Positions 1 through 4,900 of a DNA stretch of 6,032 nt are shown here, piece by piece; the stretch's first letter is position 1; the number at the start of each line of letters is the position of its first letter. The position numbers and the translations under genes are program-made. The notes below the pieces were generated by a model. That model saw only the letters and a list, made by a program, of their open reading frames with translations, was not told the origin of the DNA and ran no database searches. The DNA is taken from NCBI GenBank assembly GCA_964575715.1, contig CAZNSG010000112.1, forward strand, positions 1 through 6,032, read 5' to 3'. The stretch comes from PNAI01 sp964575715 (lineage in GTDB: Bacteria; Pseudomonadota; Alphaproteobacteria; Rhizobiales; Xanthobacteraceae).

Positions 1-1
1 T

Positions 2-118
2 TCCGCGCGCAAGTTTGCCAGCGAAGCCGGACGATTGAAATCCGGCGAGCCGCTCGCGCTTCTGCTCGTCTCGCAGACCGCCCAGCTTGCCGGCGACCGC
101 GCGGCGGCGGATAAAGCG
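2..118 (+). pseudogene. hemY: Inverted internal fragment of hemY on the plus strand
   Basis: The plus frame starting at base 2 reads ARKFASEAGRLKSGEP and then LALLLVSQTAQLAGDRAAAD before turning into meaningless sequence at about base 118. From memory of the family, this is the first TPR-like segment of HemY, roughly residues 103-140 of the intact protein (GDxRAARKFAxEA...LLLxAQxAQLAGDR). It lies on the strand opposite the HemY N-terminus that ends at about 101. One gene is therefore present in two pieces facing each other, with about 20 residues missing between them. The switch falls within a GC-rich stretch at about 93-117 that reads plausibly both as GDRAAADKA (plus) and FIRRR (minus), so the join may be at microhomology. 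It cannot be a functional gene as it stands. An assembly or amplification fold-back at a contig end is the simplest explanation; a true inversion with its other breakpoint outside the window is the alternative. Confidence 0.65.
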
Positions 119-340
119 CGCGAACAGATCGGGCGAGCGAAAGATCGTGCGCACCGCCGACCACAGCAGCATTGCGAGCATCACCATGACCGCGAGCGCC
201 ACGGCAGCCACTACGATCGAGGTCTCGACGCGCCAGCCCAGCCAGGTGACGGCGATTTCACCCGGACGATCGGCGACCCAGGCGGCGCCGAGCGCCAGGA
301 GCGCGGCCACCGCAAGGAAGATGATGACGCGGAGGATCAC
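101..340 (-). CDS. hemY: HemY N-terminal fragment (TPR-type inner-membrane protein), broken at an inverted junction
   Basis: Read from a GTG at 340 on the minus strand, the protein begins MILRVIIFLAVAALLALGAA. It has two hydrophobic segments, at about residues 3-21 and 41-63, separated by the HemY-like stretch DRPGEIAVTWLGWRVETS, and then a basic end RSPDLFARFIRRR near residue 80. This matches the N-terminal domain of the HemY family that ends alphaproteobacterial and enterobacterial heme operons. It is not the Bacillus protoporphyrinogen oxidase also called HemY. Its exact role is not established; it is usually placed at the inner membrane in late heme synthesis. The minus frame stays open to base 1, but after about residue 80 it stops resembling HemY, because the plus strand there encodes a later HemY segment. 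No ATG and no strong ribosome binding site precede the GTG. It is the last gene of the hemC-hemD-mic60-hemY run, 268 bases downstream of mic60 across a repeat-filled gap. The family call is good; the gene is incomplete. Confidence 0.8.
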
Positions 341-357
341 GGGACTGCGCCTTTGAG

Positions 358-433
358 CCTTATGCGTTTTGACGGAATCAAAGCCGGACCCTAGCATTTT
401 GTTTAGGCATGATCCCGAAAACCGGTTCCCACC
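358..433 (+). repeat. Dispersed palindromic repeat, copy 1, left part
   Basis: The stretch holds GTTTTGACGGAATCA (366-380), CCCTAGCATTTTGTTT, then GGCATGATC and CCGAAAACCGGTTCCCA. It aligns along its length with copy 3 at 3691-3791 (GTTTTGATGGAATCA, GAGCATGATC, CCGAAAACCGGTTCCCA). Unlike copies 2 and 3, it lacks the TTTT that separates the outer and inner arms. The matching right arm is not adjacent but appears at 592-610, after other repeats. It fills the start of the 268-base gap between mic60 and hemY; no gene is seen in this gap. Repeats with this core are, as far as I recall, abundant between genes in Bradyrhizobium-like genomes. Confidence 0.7.
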
Positions 434-435
434 AC

Positions 436-501
436 CGGAACTCGGGCTTGCCCGAGTTCCGAAGTACAGAATGCCGGAAGTCGGGTAAACCCGACTTCCG
501 G
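436..501. repeat. Two adjacent, related perfect hairpins
   Basis: The first hairpin, 436-461, is CGGAACTCGGGC, loop TT, GCCCGAGTTCCG (12-bp perfect stem). The second, 474-501, is CCGGAAGTCGGGT, loop AA, ACCCGACTTCCGG (13-bp perfect stem). The stems are variants of one pattern. Where the first has C, the second has G (CGGAAC versus CGGAAG), and where the first ends in C the second has T. In each case the opposite arm has changed to match, so both remain perfect. This is typical of REP-like palindromic elements. They lie between the two parts of copy 1 of the dispersed repeat and downstream of mic60 in its transcript. There is no U-run after either stem on the minus-strand RNA, so a simple intrinsic terminator is not supported. 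Confidence 0.8.
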
Positions 502-508
502 TATCATA

Positions 509-580
509 GGCGAGCGAAGCGACGCCGTCCTGCGGACGGCCATGGGCGAGCGAAGCGACGCCGTCCTGCGGACGGCTATG
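509..580. repeat. Tandem duplication of a 36-bp unit containing a small hairpin
   Basis: Two head-to-tail copies (509-544 and 545-580) share GGCGAGCGAAGCGACGCCG followed by TCCTGCGGACGGC and then CATG or TATG. Over 32 bases (509-540 versus 545-576) they are identical. Each contains GCCGTCC-TGC-GGACGGC, a 7-bp stem with a 3-base loop (524-540 and 560-576). There is no spacer between the copies, so this is not a CRISPR array. Units with a similar core are, to my recollection, dispersed in Bradyrhizobium-like genomes. The identity of the copies suggests a recent duplication. Confidence 0.85.
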
Positions 581-591
581 TCCGGGGCCGG

Positions 592-610
592 CTTTTCGGG
601 ACCATGCTCT
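592..610 (+). repeat. Detached right arm of dispersed repeat copy 1
   Basis: CTTTTCGGGACCATGCTC corresponds to CTTTTCGGGATCATGCTC, the right arm of copy 3 (3774-3791), with one difference. It pairs with the left arm at 403-420 apart from isolated mismatches. In copies 2 and 3 the arms are separated only by a short loop; here about 160 bases of other repeats lie between them. The arm ends directly at the mic60 stop codon (609-611 on the minus strand), so the repeat abuts or overlaps the gene's 3' end. Confidence 0.6.
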
Positions 611-1865
611 ATGGCGTTGCCTTCCCGAGCGCGTTGATGGCGTCGGCGGCCATTTGACGGCTGCTCGCGACGGCTGCGATGCGCGCTTGCGCCTTGTCGA
701 TCCAGGCTTGCGCCGGCGCGCGCACCGGCGGCGGCAACTTGGCGAGGTCGGCGAGCGCGCCCGCGACGTCCGCCTGCGCGGTCTTGAGTTCGATGCGCGC
801 GATGATCGCGGCCGGCTCGTCGCCGGGGATTTCGTCGGCGGGCCGGATACGGACGAGCCGCAGTGCATTTGCTTTGAGTCGATCGAAGAATCCACCTTCA
901 GCCGGCATAGCCTCGGCAGCGCGGCGCAGCGCCGGCACGAGCGCGGATAATTCGCGCGCAAGCGCTCCATTGCTTGGCACGCCGGTGGCGGCGAACGGTT
1001 CGAGCCCTGCAAGTGCGCCATCTGGCGCGAGCGGGCGGGCGGCCGCAAGCTCAGCGGTAAAGGGCTCGCCGCGTTCGACCGCGGCCCGCAATGCGGCGGT
1101 TGCCAACGCGATGCGGATCGCGCGATCACTGGCAATTGTGGCGCGCTTGCCAAGTTCGCTCTCGAACGCGCCGGCGGCGCGCTCGAGTGCGGCAATGCGA
1201 TTGGTCAGCGTCTCGATCTCGCCTTTGTCAACCGCAGGCGTGAGCGTGCGCACGGCGTTTTGCAATTCGGTGAAAGATTCCGCCATGGCGTCCACGCGAT
1301 TGCGCAATTCACGCACAGCACTGGCGAGGTCATCGGTGCGCCGGTTGAGACCGCCGATTTCGTCGGCAAATGCTTTGGTGGCATTTTCAGCGGAGGCAAG
1401 ACGGTTCGCGAGTGCGGGATCGGACAGCGGCGATTGCGGCGCAAAGGCCGCGTTCTCCACGCGCGCGAGCCGTGTTGAAAGCTCATCGATTGCTCTTGAG
1501 TCATCACGTGCGGATACCGGACGAGTGGCGAGTTCGCGCAATCGCGCTTCGATTGCGGAAAGCCGTTCGGTGGACGCACCCGATCCACCTCCGATCACGC
1601 CCGAAAACCAGAACATCGCGAACACGAGCAGCAAGCCTGCGGCGCCGAGCAGGATTGCCCCGATAATCGGCCCGCGCGTTCCGGATGGAAGCCACGCGAT
1701 ACCGTCGCTTCCAGACGACGCCGTGGTGTTCTCTGATGGCGCTTCGGCCGACGCAGCGGACGATGACGGCGTTGAGACGTCGGTTGCCGCAAGCTCGATG
1801 GTTTGCGGCCGGCGAGTCTGGCGCGCGCCCGGACTCGCGGTATCGGACGGACTGCGTTTCGCCAT
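609..1865 (-). CDS. Mitofilin/Mic60-like inner-membrane protein
   Basis: This 418-residue protein has the layout of alphaproteobacterial Mic60 relatives. It has a low-complexity Ser/Ala/Thr-rich N-terminus (about 1-60) and one transmembrane helix at about 65-91 (GPIIGAILLGAAGLLLVFAM and onward). A long helical, probably coiled-coil stretch follows at about 98-242 (ERLSAIEARLRELATR, LNRRTDDLASAVRELRNRVD). The C-terminal helical domain at about 245-410 contains GGFFDRLKANALRLVRIRP and a final ALADLAKLPPPVRAPAQAWI, as in the mitofilin signature region. In mitochondria Mic60 shapes cristae; bacterial relatives are implicated in shaping intracytoplasmic membranes and in outer-membrane contacts. 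The role in this organism is inferred. The ATG at 1865 is chosen because GGAGG sits 7 bases upstream; a TTG 18 bases further out would overlap that site. It follows hemD by 87 bases, in which I see no clear promoter, so co-transcription with hemCD is likely. The family is recognised from layout and context rather than from catalytic residues. Confidence 0.82.
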   Translation of the reverse strand: MAKRSPSDTASPGARQTRRPQTIELAATDVSTPSSSAASAEAPSENTTASSGSDGIAWLPSGTRGPIIGAILLGAAGLLLVFAMFWFSGVIGGGSGASTERLSAIEARLRELATRPVSARDDSRAIDELSTRLARVENAAFAPQSPLSDPALANRLASAENATKAFADEIGGLNRRTDDLASAVRELRNRVDAMAESFTELQNAVRTLTPAVDKGEIETLTNRIAALERAAGAFESELGKRATIASDRAIRIALATAALRAAVERGEPFTAELAAARPLAPDGALAGLEPFAATGVPSNGALARELSALVPALRRAAEAMPAEGGFFDRLKANALRLVRIRPADEIPGDEPAAIIARIELKTAQADVAGALADLAKLPPPVRAPAQAWIDKAQARIAAVASSRQMAADAINALGKATP

Positions 1866-1872
1866 GGATGTG

Positions 1873-1877
1873 CCTCC
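1873..1877 (-). promoter_or_regulatory. Ribosome binding site of the mic60-like gene
   Basis: CCTCC on the plus strand gives GGAGG on the minus strand, 7 bases before the ATG at 1865. It is the strongest Shine-Dalgarno match before any gene in the window and settles the start in favour of MAKRSPSD over the upstream TTG at 1883. Confidence 0.75.
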
Positions 1878-1952
1878 ATACAAAGTGCGACTGAGCGTCT
1901 TAAACGACGGGACCTATGGGCATACTGCGGACCCGATGTGACGGCAACGTGG

Positions 1953-2660
1953 CTATCGGCGCATTCCGACGAGATCGAGCAATGCCGCTTCATCCGGCCG
2001 CACCGCGATCCGGACATTCGCTGCACCCGCGAGCGGGCCTGCAACCCGCGGCGAGAGGCAATAATGGATGGGCGCCAATGCCTTGTCGAGCAGTCCCGCC
2101 GCCCGGGCGCCGGTAACATAAGCCTCGGCGGTGCGGAGCGAAAAATGCAGCACGCCGTCGAGCCGGCCGGCCGCCAGCGCAGTCTGCGCGGCCGACGGCA
2201 GGCTTACAGCCTTGACCGCGCGATAGGTCACGACGGTGCGGACAACAAACCCAACGAGATCGCCGGCAAGATCGCGGGCGCGCTCCTCGCCCGCAAGATA
2301 AAGCAGCGGCGCGCGGTGGCCGGCAAAGCGGGCGGTAGCGGCGCGAGTCAGCTCCTGCGCATCGCCGTCGGCGGATTGCACGTCCGTGAATCCCGCGGCG
2401 CGCGCCGCTTCGGCGGTACGCTGGCCGACGGCAAGCACCGGCAACGCGGTGAGCTCGCCGATGCGCGGGTGCGAGGCGATCGCGCGCGCGGCATTGGCGC
2501 TGCTCAGCAGGATCGCGCTCCAGGGGGACGCGCCGAGATCGGCATCGGCAATGGCTTCGATCCGCAACAGCGGGGCGAGCAGAACTTCGTGGCCCCGCGC
2601 CCGTAGCATAGCCGCGCTGCGCTCGCCGCCTTCTTCCGGCCTGGTCACGAGCAGGCGCAT
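1953..2660 (-). CDS. hemD: Uroporphyrinogen-III synthase
   Basis: This cytoplasmic enzyme closes hydroxymethylbilane, the product of HemC, with inversion of ring D to give uroporphyrinogen III, the branch point to heme, siroheme and cobalamin. The 235-residue product has family landmarks although HemD diverges fast: VTRPEE at 5-10, the segment LLSSANAARA at 51-60, AVGQRTAEAARAAGF at 77-91, YLAGEERARDL at 121-131, TYRAV at 145-149 and LHFSLRTAEAYV at 171-182. Length fits the family (about 230-260). The start at 2660 (MRLLVTRPEE) is preferred, although its ribosome binding site is poor. The frame is open further upstream to 2723, but that 21-residue extension (MSPKSGNRFSEK...) is encoded by the dispersed palindromic repeat and also appears in an unrelated place near tsaD. 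It lies 59 bases after the hemC stop, and hemC supplies its substrate. It is followed 87 bases later by the mic60-like gene. Confidence 0.9.
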   Translation of the reverse strand: MRLLVTRPEEGGERSAAMLRARGHEVLLAPLLRIEAIADADLGASPWSAILLSSANAARAIASHPRIGELTALPVLAVGQRTAEAARAAGFTDVQSADGDAQELTRAATARFAGHRAPLLYLAGEERARDLAGDLVGFVVRTVVTYRAVKAVSLPSAAQTALAAGRLDGVLHFSLRTAEAYVTGARAAGLLDKALAPIHYCLSPRVAGPLAGAANVRIAVRPDEAALLDLVGMRR

Positions 2661-2662
2661 GT

Positions 2663-2727
2663 TCAAACTTTTTTGTTTGAGCATGAGCTTTTCCGAAAAC
2701 CGGTTTCCACTTTTCGGGCTCATGCTC
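2663..2727 (+). repeat. Dispersed palindromic repeat, copy 2, in the hemC-hemD gap
   Basis: Arms GAGCATGAGC (2679-2688) and GCTCATGCTC (2718-2727) pair perfectly. Inside them, after an unpaired TTTT, CCGAAAA (2693-2699) pairs with TTTTCGG (2711-2717) around the loop CCGGTTTCCAC. A small extra stem TCAAAC/GTTTGA (2663-2668 with 2675-2680) flanks it. Compared with copy 3, the ninth base of the left arm is G instead of T, and the partner in the right arm is C instead of A, so pairing is kept. The right arm encodes the end of hemC: the stop codon is 2720-2722. In the hemC-to-hemD direction no run of U follows the stem, so it is not an obvious terminator. Confidence 0.8.
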
Positions 2728-3658
2728 TGGCAAAGAAATCGGGGCCGCCGCGGCGCTTGAGTTCGCGCCCGGCGTCGGCGCCAAGCGCCGCGGCATCATG
2801 GATGGAACCCTCGCGCGTCGCCTCGAAGACCTGACTGCCGTCGGCTTTAAGGATCTGGCCGCGAAAATGCACGCTTCCTGCGGTGATCATGGCGTGGCCG
2901 GCGATCGGCGTGCGGCACGAGCCATCGAGCTCGGCGAGAAAGGCACGCTCGGCGGCCAGCGCGATCGCCGTATCGGGATCGTTGATGGGGGCGAGCAGTG
3001 CGCGCGTTGCCGCGTCATCTATCCGCGTTTCGACGGCAATCGCCCCCTGCCCCACGGCCGGAAGAAATTCATCCATTTCAAAAATCGAGCTCGCGACCGA
3101 ATCCAATCCAAGACGTTTCAGTCCGGCAAGCGCGAGCACCGTCGCATCCGCGACGCCCGCATCGAGCTTGCGCAGTCTCGTCTCCACATTGCCGCGTATT
3201 GGAACGACCCGCAGATCGGGCCGCAGGCGCTTGACCATCGCTTGCCGGCGCAGCGATGCGGTGCCCACCATCGCGCCGGGAGGCAGCGCCGCCAGCGTAT
3301 TGGCCTGACGGCACACAAACGCATCGCGGGCGTCCTCGCGCGCAAGGTAAGCCGCGAGCATGAGCCCCGCCGGCAGGACGGTCGGCATGTCCTTCGCCGA
3401 ATGGACCGCGAGGTCGATGCGGCCCGCGGCCAGGGCTTCTTCGATCTCCTTGGTGAACAGGCCTTTGCCGCCGGCCTCCGCCAGCAGCCGATCCTGAATC
3501 TGGTCGCCGGTAGTGCGAATCACCTCGATAGCGACTCGCGCGGGATCGAGCCCATGCGCCGCAATGAGCTGGCTCTGCACCAGGCGCGCCTGGTAGAGCG
3601 CAAGCGGGCTGCCGCGCGTCCCGAGGCGGATGATTGAAGCGACCGAGGATTGCGGCAC
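2720..3658 (-). CDS. hemC: Hydroxymethylbilane synthase (porphobilinogen deaminase)
   Basis: This cytoplasmic enzyme joins four porphobilinogen molecules into linear hydroxymethylbilane using a covalently bound dipyrromethane cofactor. From the chosen GTG the product has 312 residues, normal for the family. Visible landmarks are RLGTRGSPLALYQA near the N-terminus, GGKGLFTKEIEEAL, HSAKDMPTVLP with the catalytic aspartate at about 90, GTASLRRQA, PIRGNVETRLRKL, LPAVGQGAIAVE, and DGSCRTPIAGHA with the cofactor-binding cysteine at about 248. All key residues are present. There is no ATG before the conserved region. I chose GTG at 3658 (then PQSSVASIIRLGTRG) because GAGG lies just upstream, though spacing is short; TTG at 3670 is the alternative. 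It is the first gene of the minus-strand heme cluster and diverges from tsaD across 145 bases largely filled by repeat copy 3. Its last codons and stop lie inside the arm of repeat copy 2. Confidence 0.96.
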   Translation of the reverse strand: MPQSSVASIIRLGTRGSPLALYQARLVQSQLIAAHGLDPARVAIEVIRTTGDQIQDRLLAEAGGKGLFTKEIEEALAAGRIDLAVHSAKDMPTVLPAGLMLAAYLAREDARDAFVCRQANTLAALPPGAMVGTASLRRQAMVKRLRPDLRVVPIRGNVETRLRKLDAGVADATVLALAGLKRLGLDSVASSIFEMDEFLPAVGQGAIAVETRIDDAATRALLAPINDPDTAIALAAERAFLAELDGSCRTPIAGHAMITAGSVHFRGQILKADGSQVFEATREGSIHDAAALGADAGRELKRRGGPDFFARA

Positions 3659-3690
3659 CAGACCTCGCAATGCTACGCCGTTGCTTACGC

Positions 3691-3791
3691 TAGAGCCTAA
3701 TCGGTTTTGATGGAATCAGTGCGGGGCTCTAGCTTCTTGTTTGAGCATGATCTTTTCCGAAAACCGGTTCCCACTTTTCGGGATCATGCTC
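3691..3791 (+). repeat. Dispersed palindromic repeat, copy 3, fullest copy, in the hemC/tsaD divergent gap
   Basis: Two palindromic parts are visible. The first is bounded by TAGAGCC (3691-3697) and GGCTCTA (3725-3731), with GGTTTTGATGGAATCA inside. The second has outer arms GAGCATGATC (3743-3752) and GATCATGCTC (3782-3791), an unpaired TTTT, and an inner stem CCGAAAA/TTTTCGG around CCGGTTCCCAC. The first part also occurs in copy 1 and the second in all three copies. It fills most of the space between the hemC and tsaD starts, so promoters for both must lie within, overlap or be very close to it. I could not pick a convincing -35/-10 pair for either gene. Confidence 0.8.
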
Positions 3792-3803
3792 CATGGGGGC
3801 CAA

Positions 3804-4877
3804 ATGGTTGTACTCGGAATCGAGACAACATGCGACGAGACAGCGGCGGCCGTGGTCGAACGCCTGGACGACAAACGGCCGGGCCGGATTTTATCCAATG
3901 TCGTGCTCTCGCAGGTCAATGAACATGCCGCCTTTGGCGGCGTGGTGCCGGAAATTGCCGCGCGGGCGCATGTGGAGACGCTCGACCACGTCATCAGCAA
4001 GGCGATGGCGGACGCCGGGCGCACCTTCGATGCCATCGATGGGATCGCGGCGGCGGCCGGGCCGGGGCTGATCGGCGGAGTCATTGTGGGGTTGACCACC
4101 GCCAAGGCCATCGCGCTGGTCATCGAGAAGCCGCTGATCGCCGTCAATCATCTCGAAGCGCATGCGCTCACGGCCCGTTTGACCGACGGGACGCCGTTTC
4201 CTTATTGCCTGTTCCTGGCCTCGGGCGGACATACCCAGATCGTGGCCGTGCGCGGGATCGCCGACTATGTATTGCTCGGCACCACCGTCGACGATGCCAT
4301 TGGGGAAGCCTTCGACAAGACGGCGAAGCTCCTGGGACTGGGCTATCCGGGCGGCCCGCAGGTGGAGAAGGAAGCCGTGCGCGGCAATCCGCAGCGCTTT
4401 GCGCTGCCGCGTCCCATGATCGGACGGCCGGAGCCGGATTTCTCGCTCTCGGGGCTGAAAACCGCGCTGCGGCTGGAAGCGGAGCGGATTGCGCCGCTCA
4501 GCGAGCAGGACGTCGCCAATCTTTGCGCTTCGTTCCAGCAGGCGGTGGTGGAGATGGTCGAGGACCGGCTGCGTACCGGCCTGCATCTGTTCAATGCGCG
4601 CTATGGCGCGCCGACGGCGCTGGTCGCGGCCGGCGGCGTTGCCGCCAATCAGACGATCCGTAAGGCGCTGCATCGGATCGCATTCGAGGCCAAGACCGTG
4701 CTGGTGGCACCGCCGCCTGCGCTCTGCACCGACAACGGTGCGATGATCGCCTGGGCCGGCGCCGAGCGGCTAGCGCACGGATTTGTCGATGGTCTCGATG
4801 CGGCGCCGCGCGCACGCTGGCCGCTGGAAGAAGTGATCGGCATGCGGCCGCAGTTCTCGTACCGCGCGCGTTCATAA
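3804..4877 (+). CDS. tsaD: tRNA N6-adenosine threonylcarbamoyltransferase
   Basis: TsaD (formerly YgjD/Gcp) transfers the threonylcarbamoyl group from threonylcarbamoyl-AMP to A37 of tRNAs reading ANN codons. It acts in the cytoplasm with TsaB and TsaE, using the adenylate made by TsaC; none of those genes is in this window. The 357-residue product shows the ASKHA fold motifs: GIETTCDET at 5-13, HAAFGGVVPEIAARAH at 41-56, NHLEAH at 115-120 with the two metal-binding histidines, ASGGHT at 139-144, DDAIGEAFDK at 163-172, FSLSGLKT at 213-220, GGVAAN at 277-282, and CTDNGAMIAWAG at 308-319 with the metal-binding aspartate at about 310. Everything essential is intact. The ATG at 3804 gives MVVLGIETTC, the usual N-terminus, with a GGGGG run 4 bases upstream. 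The frame is open upstream to 3741, but those residues (FSENRFPLFGIM) are repeat-derived. gpsA follows after 23 bases, probably in the same transcript. Confidence 0.97.
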   Translation: MVVLGIETTCDETAAAVVERLDDKRPGRILSNVVLSQVNEHAAFGGVVPEIAARAHVETLDHVISKAMADAGRTFDAIDGIAAAAGPGLIGGVIVGLTTAKAIALVIEKPLIAVNHLEAHALTARLTDGTPFPYCLFLASGGHTQIVAVRGIADYVLLGTTVDDAIGEAFDKTAKLLGLGYPGGPQVEKEAVRGNPQRFALPRPMIGRPEPDFSLSGLKTALRLEAERIAPLSEQDVANLCASFQQAVVEMVEDRLRTGLHLFNARYGAPTALVAAGGVAANQTIRKALHRIAFEAKTVLVAPPPALCTDNGAMIAWAGAERLAHGFVDGLDAAPRARWPLEEVIGMRPQFSYRARS

Positions 4878-4890
4878 CAATCGATGGTGC

Positions 4891-4895
4891 GAAGG
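4891..4895 (+). promoter_or_regulatory. Ribosome binding site of gpsA
   Basis: GAAGG lies 5 bases before the ATG at 4901, within the 23-base tsaD-gpsA gap. The gap is too short for an obvious separate promoter, which supports translation of gpsA from a shared message. Confidence 0.6.
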
Positions 4896-4900
4896 CGCTG

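Noticed and set aside
509..580. Possible CRISPR repeats because of the 36-bp unit and internal hairpin
   Set aside because: There are only two copies, directly abutting with no spacer, and no cas gene is present.
409..657. An 82-codon plus-strand frame across the mic60-hemY gap
   Set aside because: It is made almost entirely of palindromes and the tandem repeat (the same peptide RAKRRRPADG appears twice) and runs into the 3' end of mic60; no sign of a real protein.
679..1941. A 420-codon open frame on the plus strand antisense to the mic60-like gene
   Set aside because: Its translation is Ser/Ala/Arg-rich without recognisable motifs, and it lies opposite a gene with a strong ribosome binding site and clear domain layout. 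Long antisense frames are expected in GC-rich DNA.
1866..1952. A separate promoter for the mic60-like gene in the 87-base gap after hemD
   Set aside because: I could not find a convincing -35/-10 pair; only the ribosome binding site at 1873-1877 is supported.
2679..2727. An intrinsic terminator between hemC and hemD
   Set aside because: The stem is strong, but in the minus-strand RNA the sequence after it is AAACAAAAAAG rather than a U-run, and hemD and hemC are expected to be co-transcribed.
2798..3637. A 279-codon plus-strand frame opposite hemC, and a similar one at 1803-2606 opposite hemD
   Set aside because: Both are Arg/Gly/Ala-rich mirror frames of genes with intact family motifs; neither shows a motif or ribosome binding site of its own.
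3891..4673. A 260-codon minus-strand frame opposite tsaD
   Set aside because: Arg/His-rich shadow translation; tsaD on the other strand has every catalytic and metal-binding motif.
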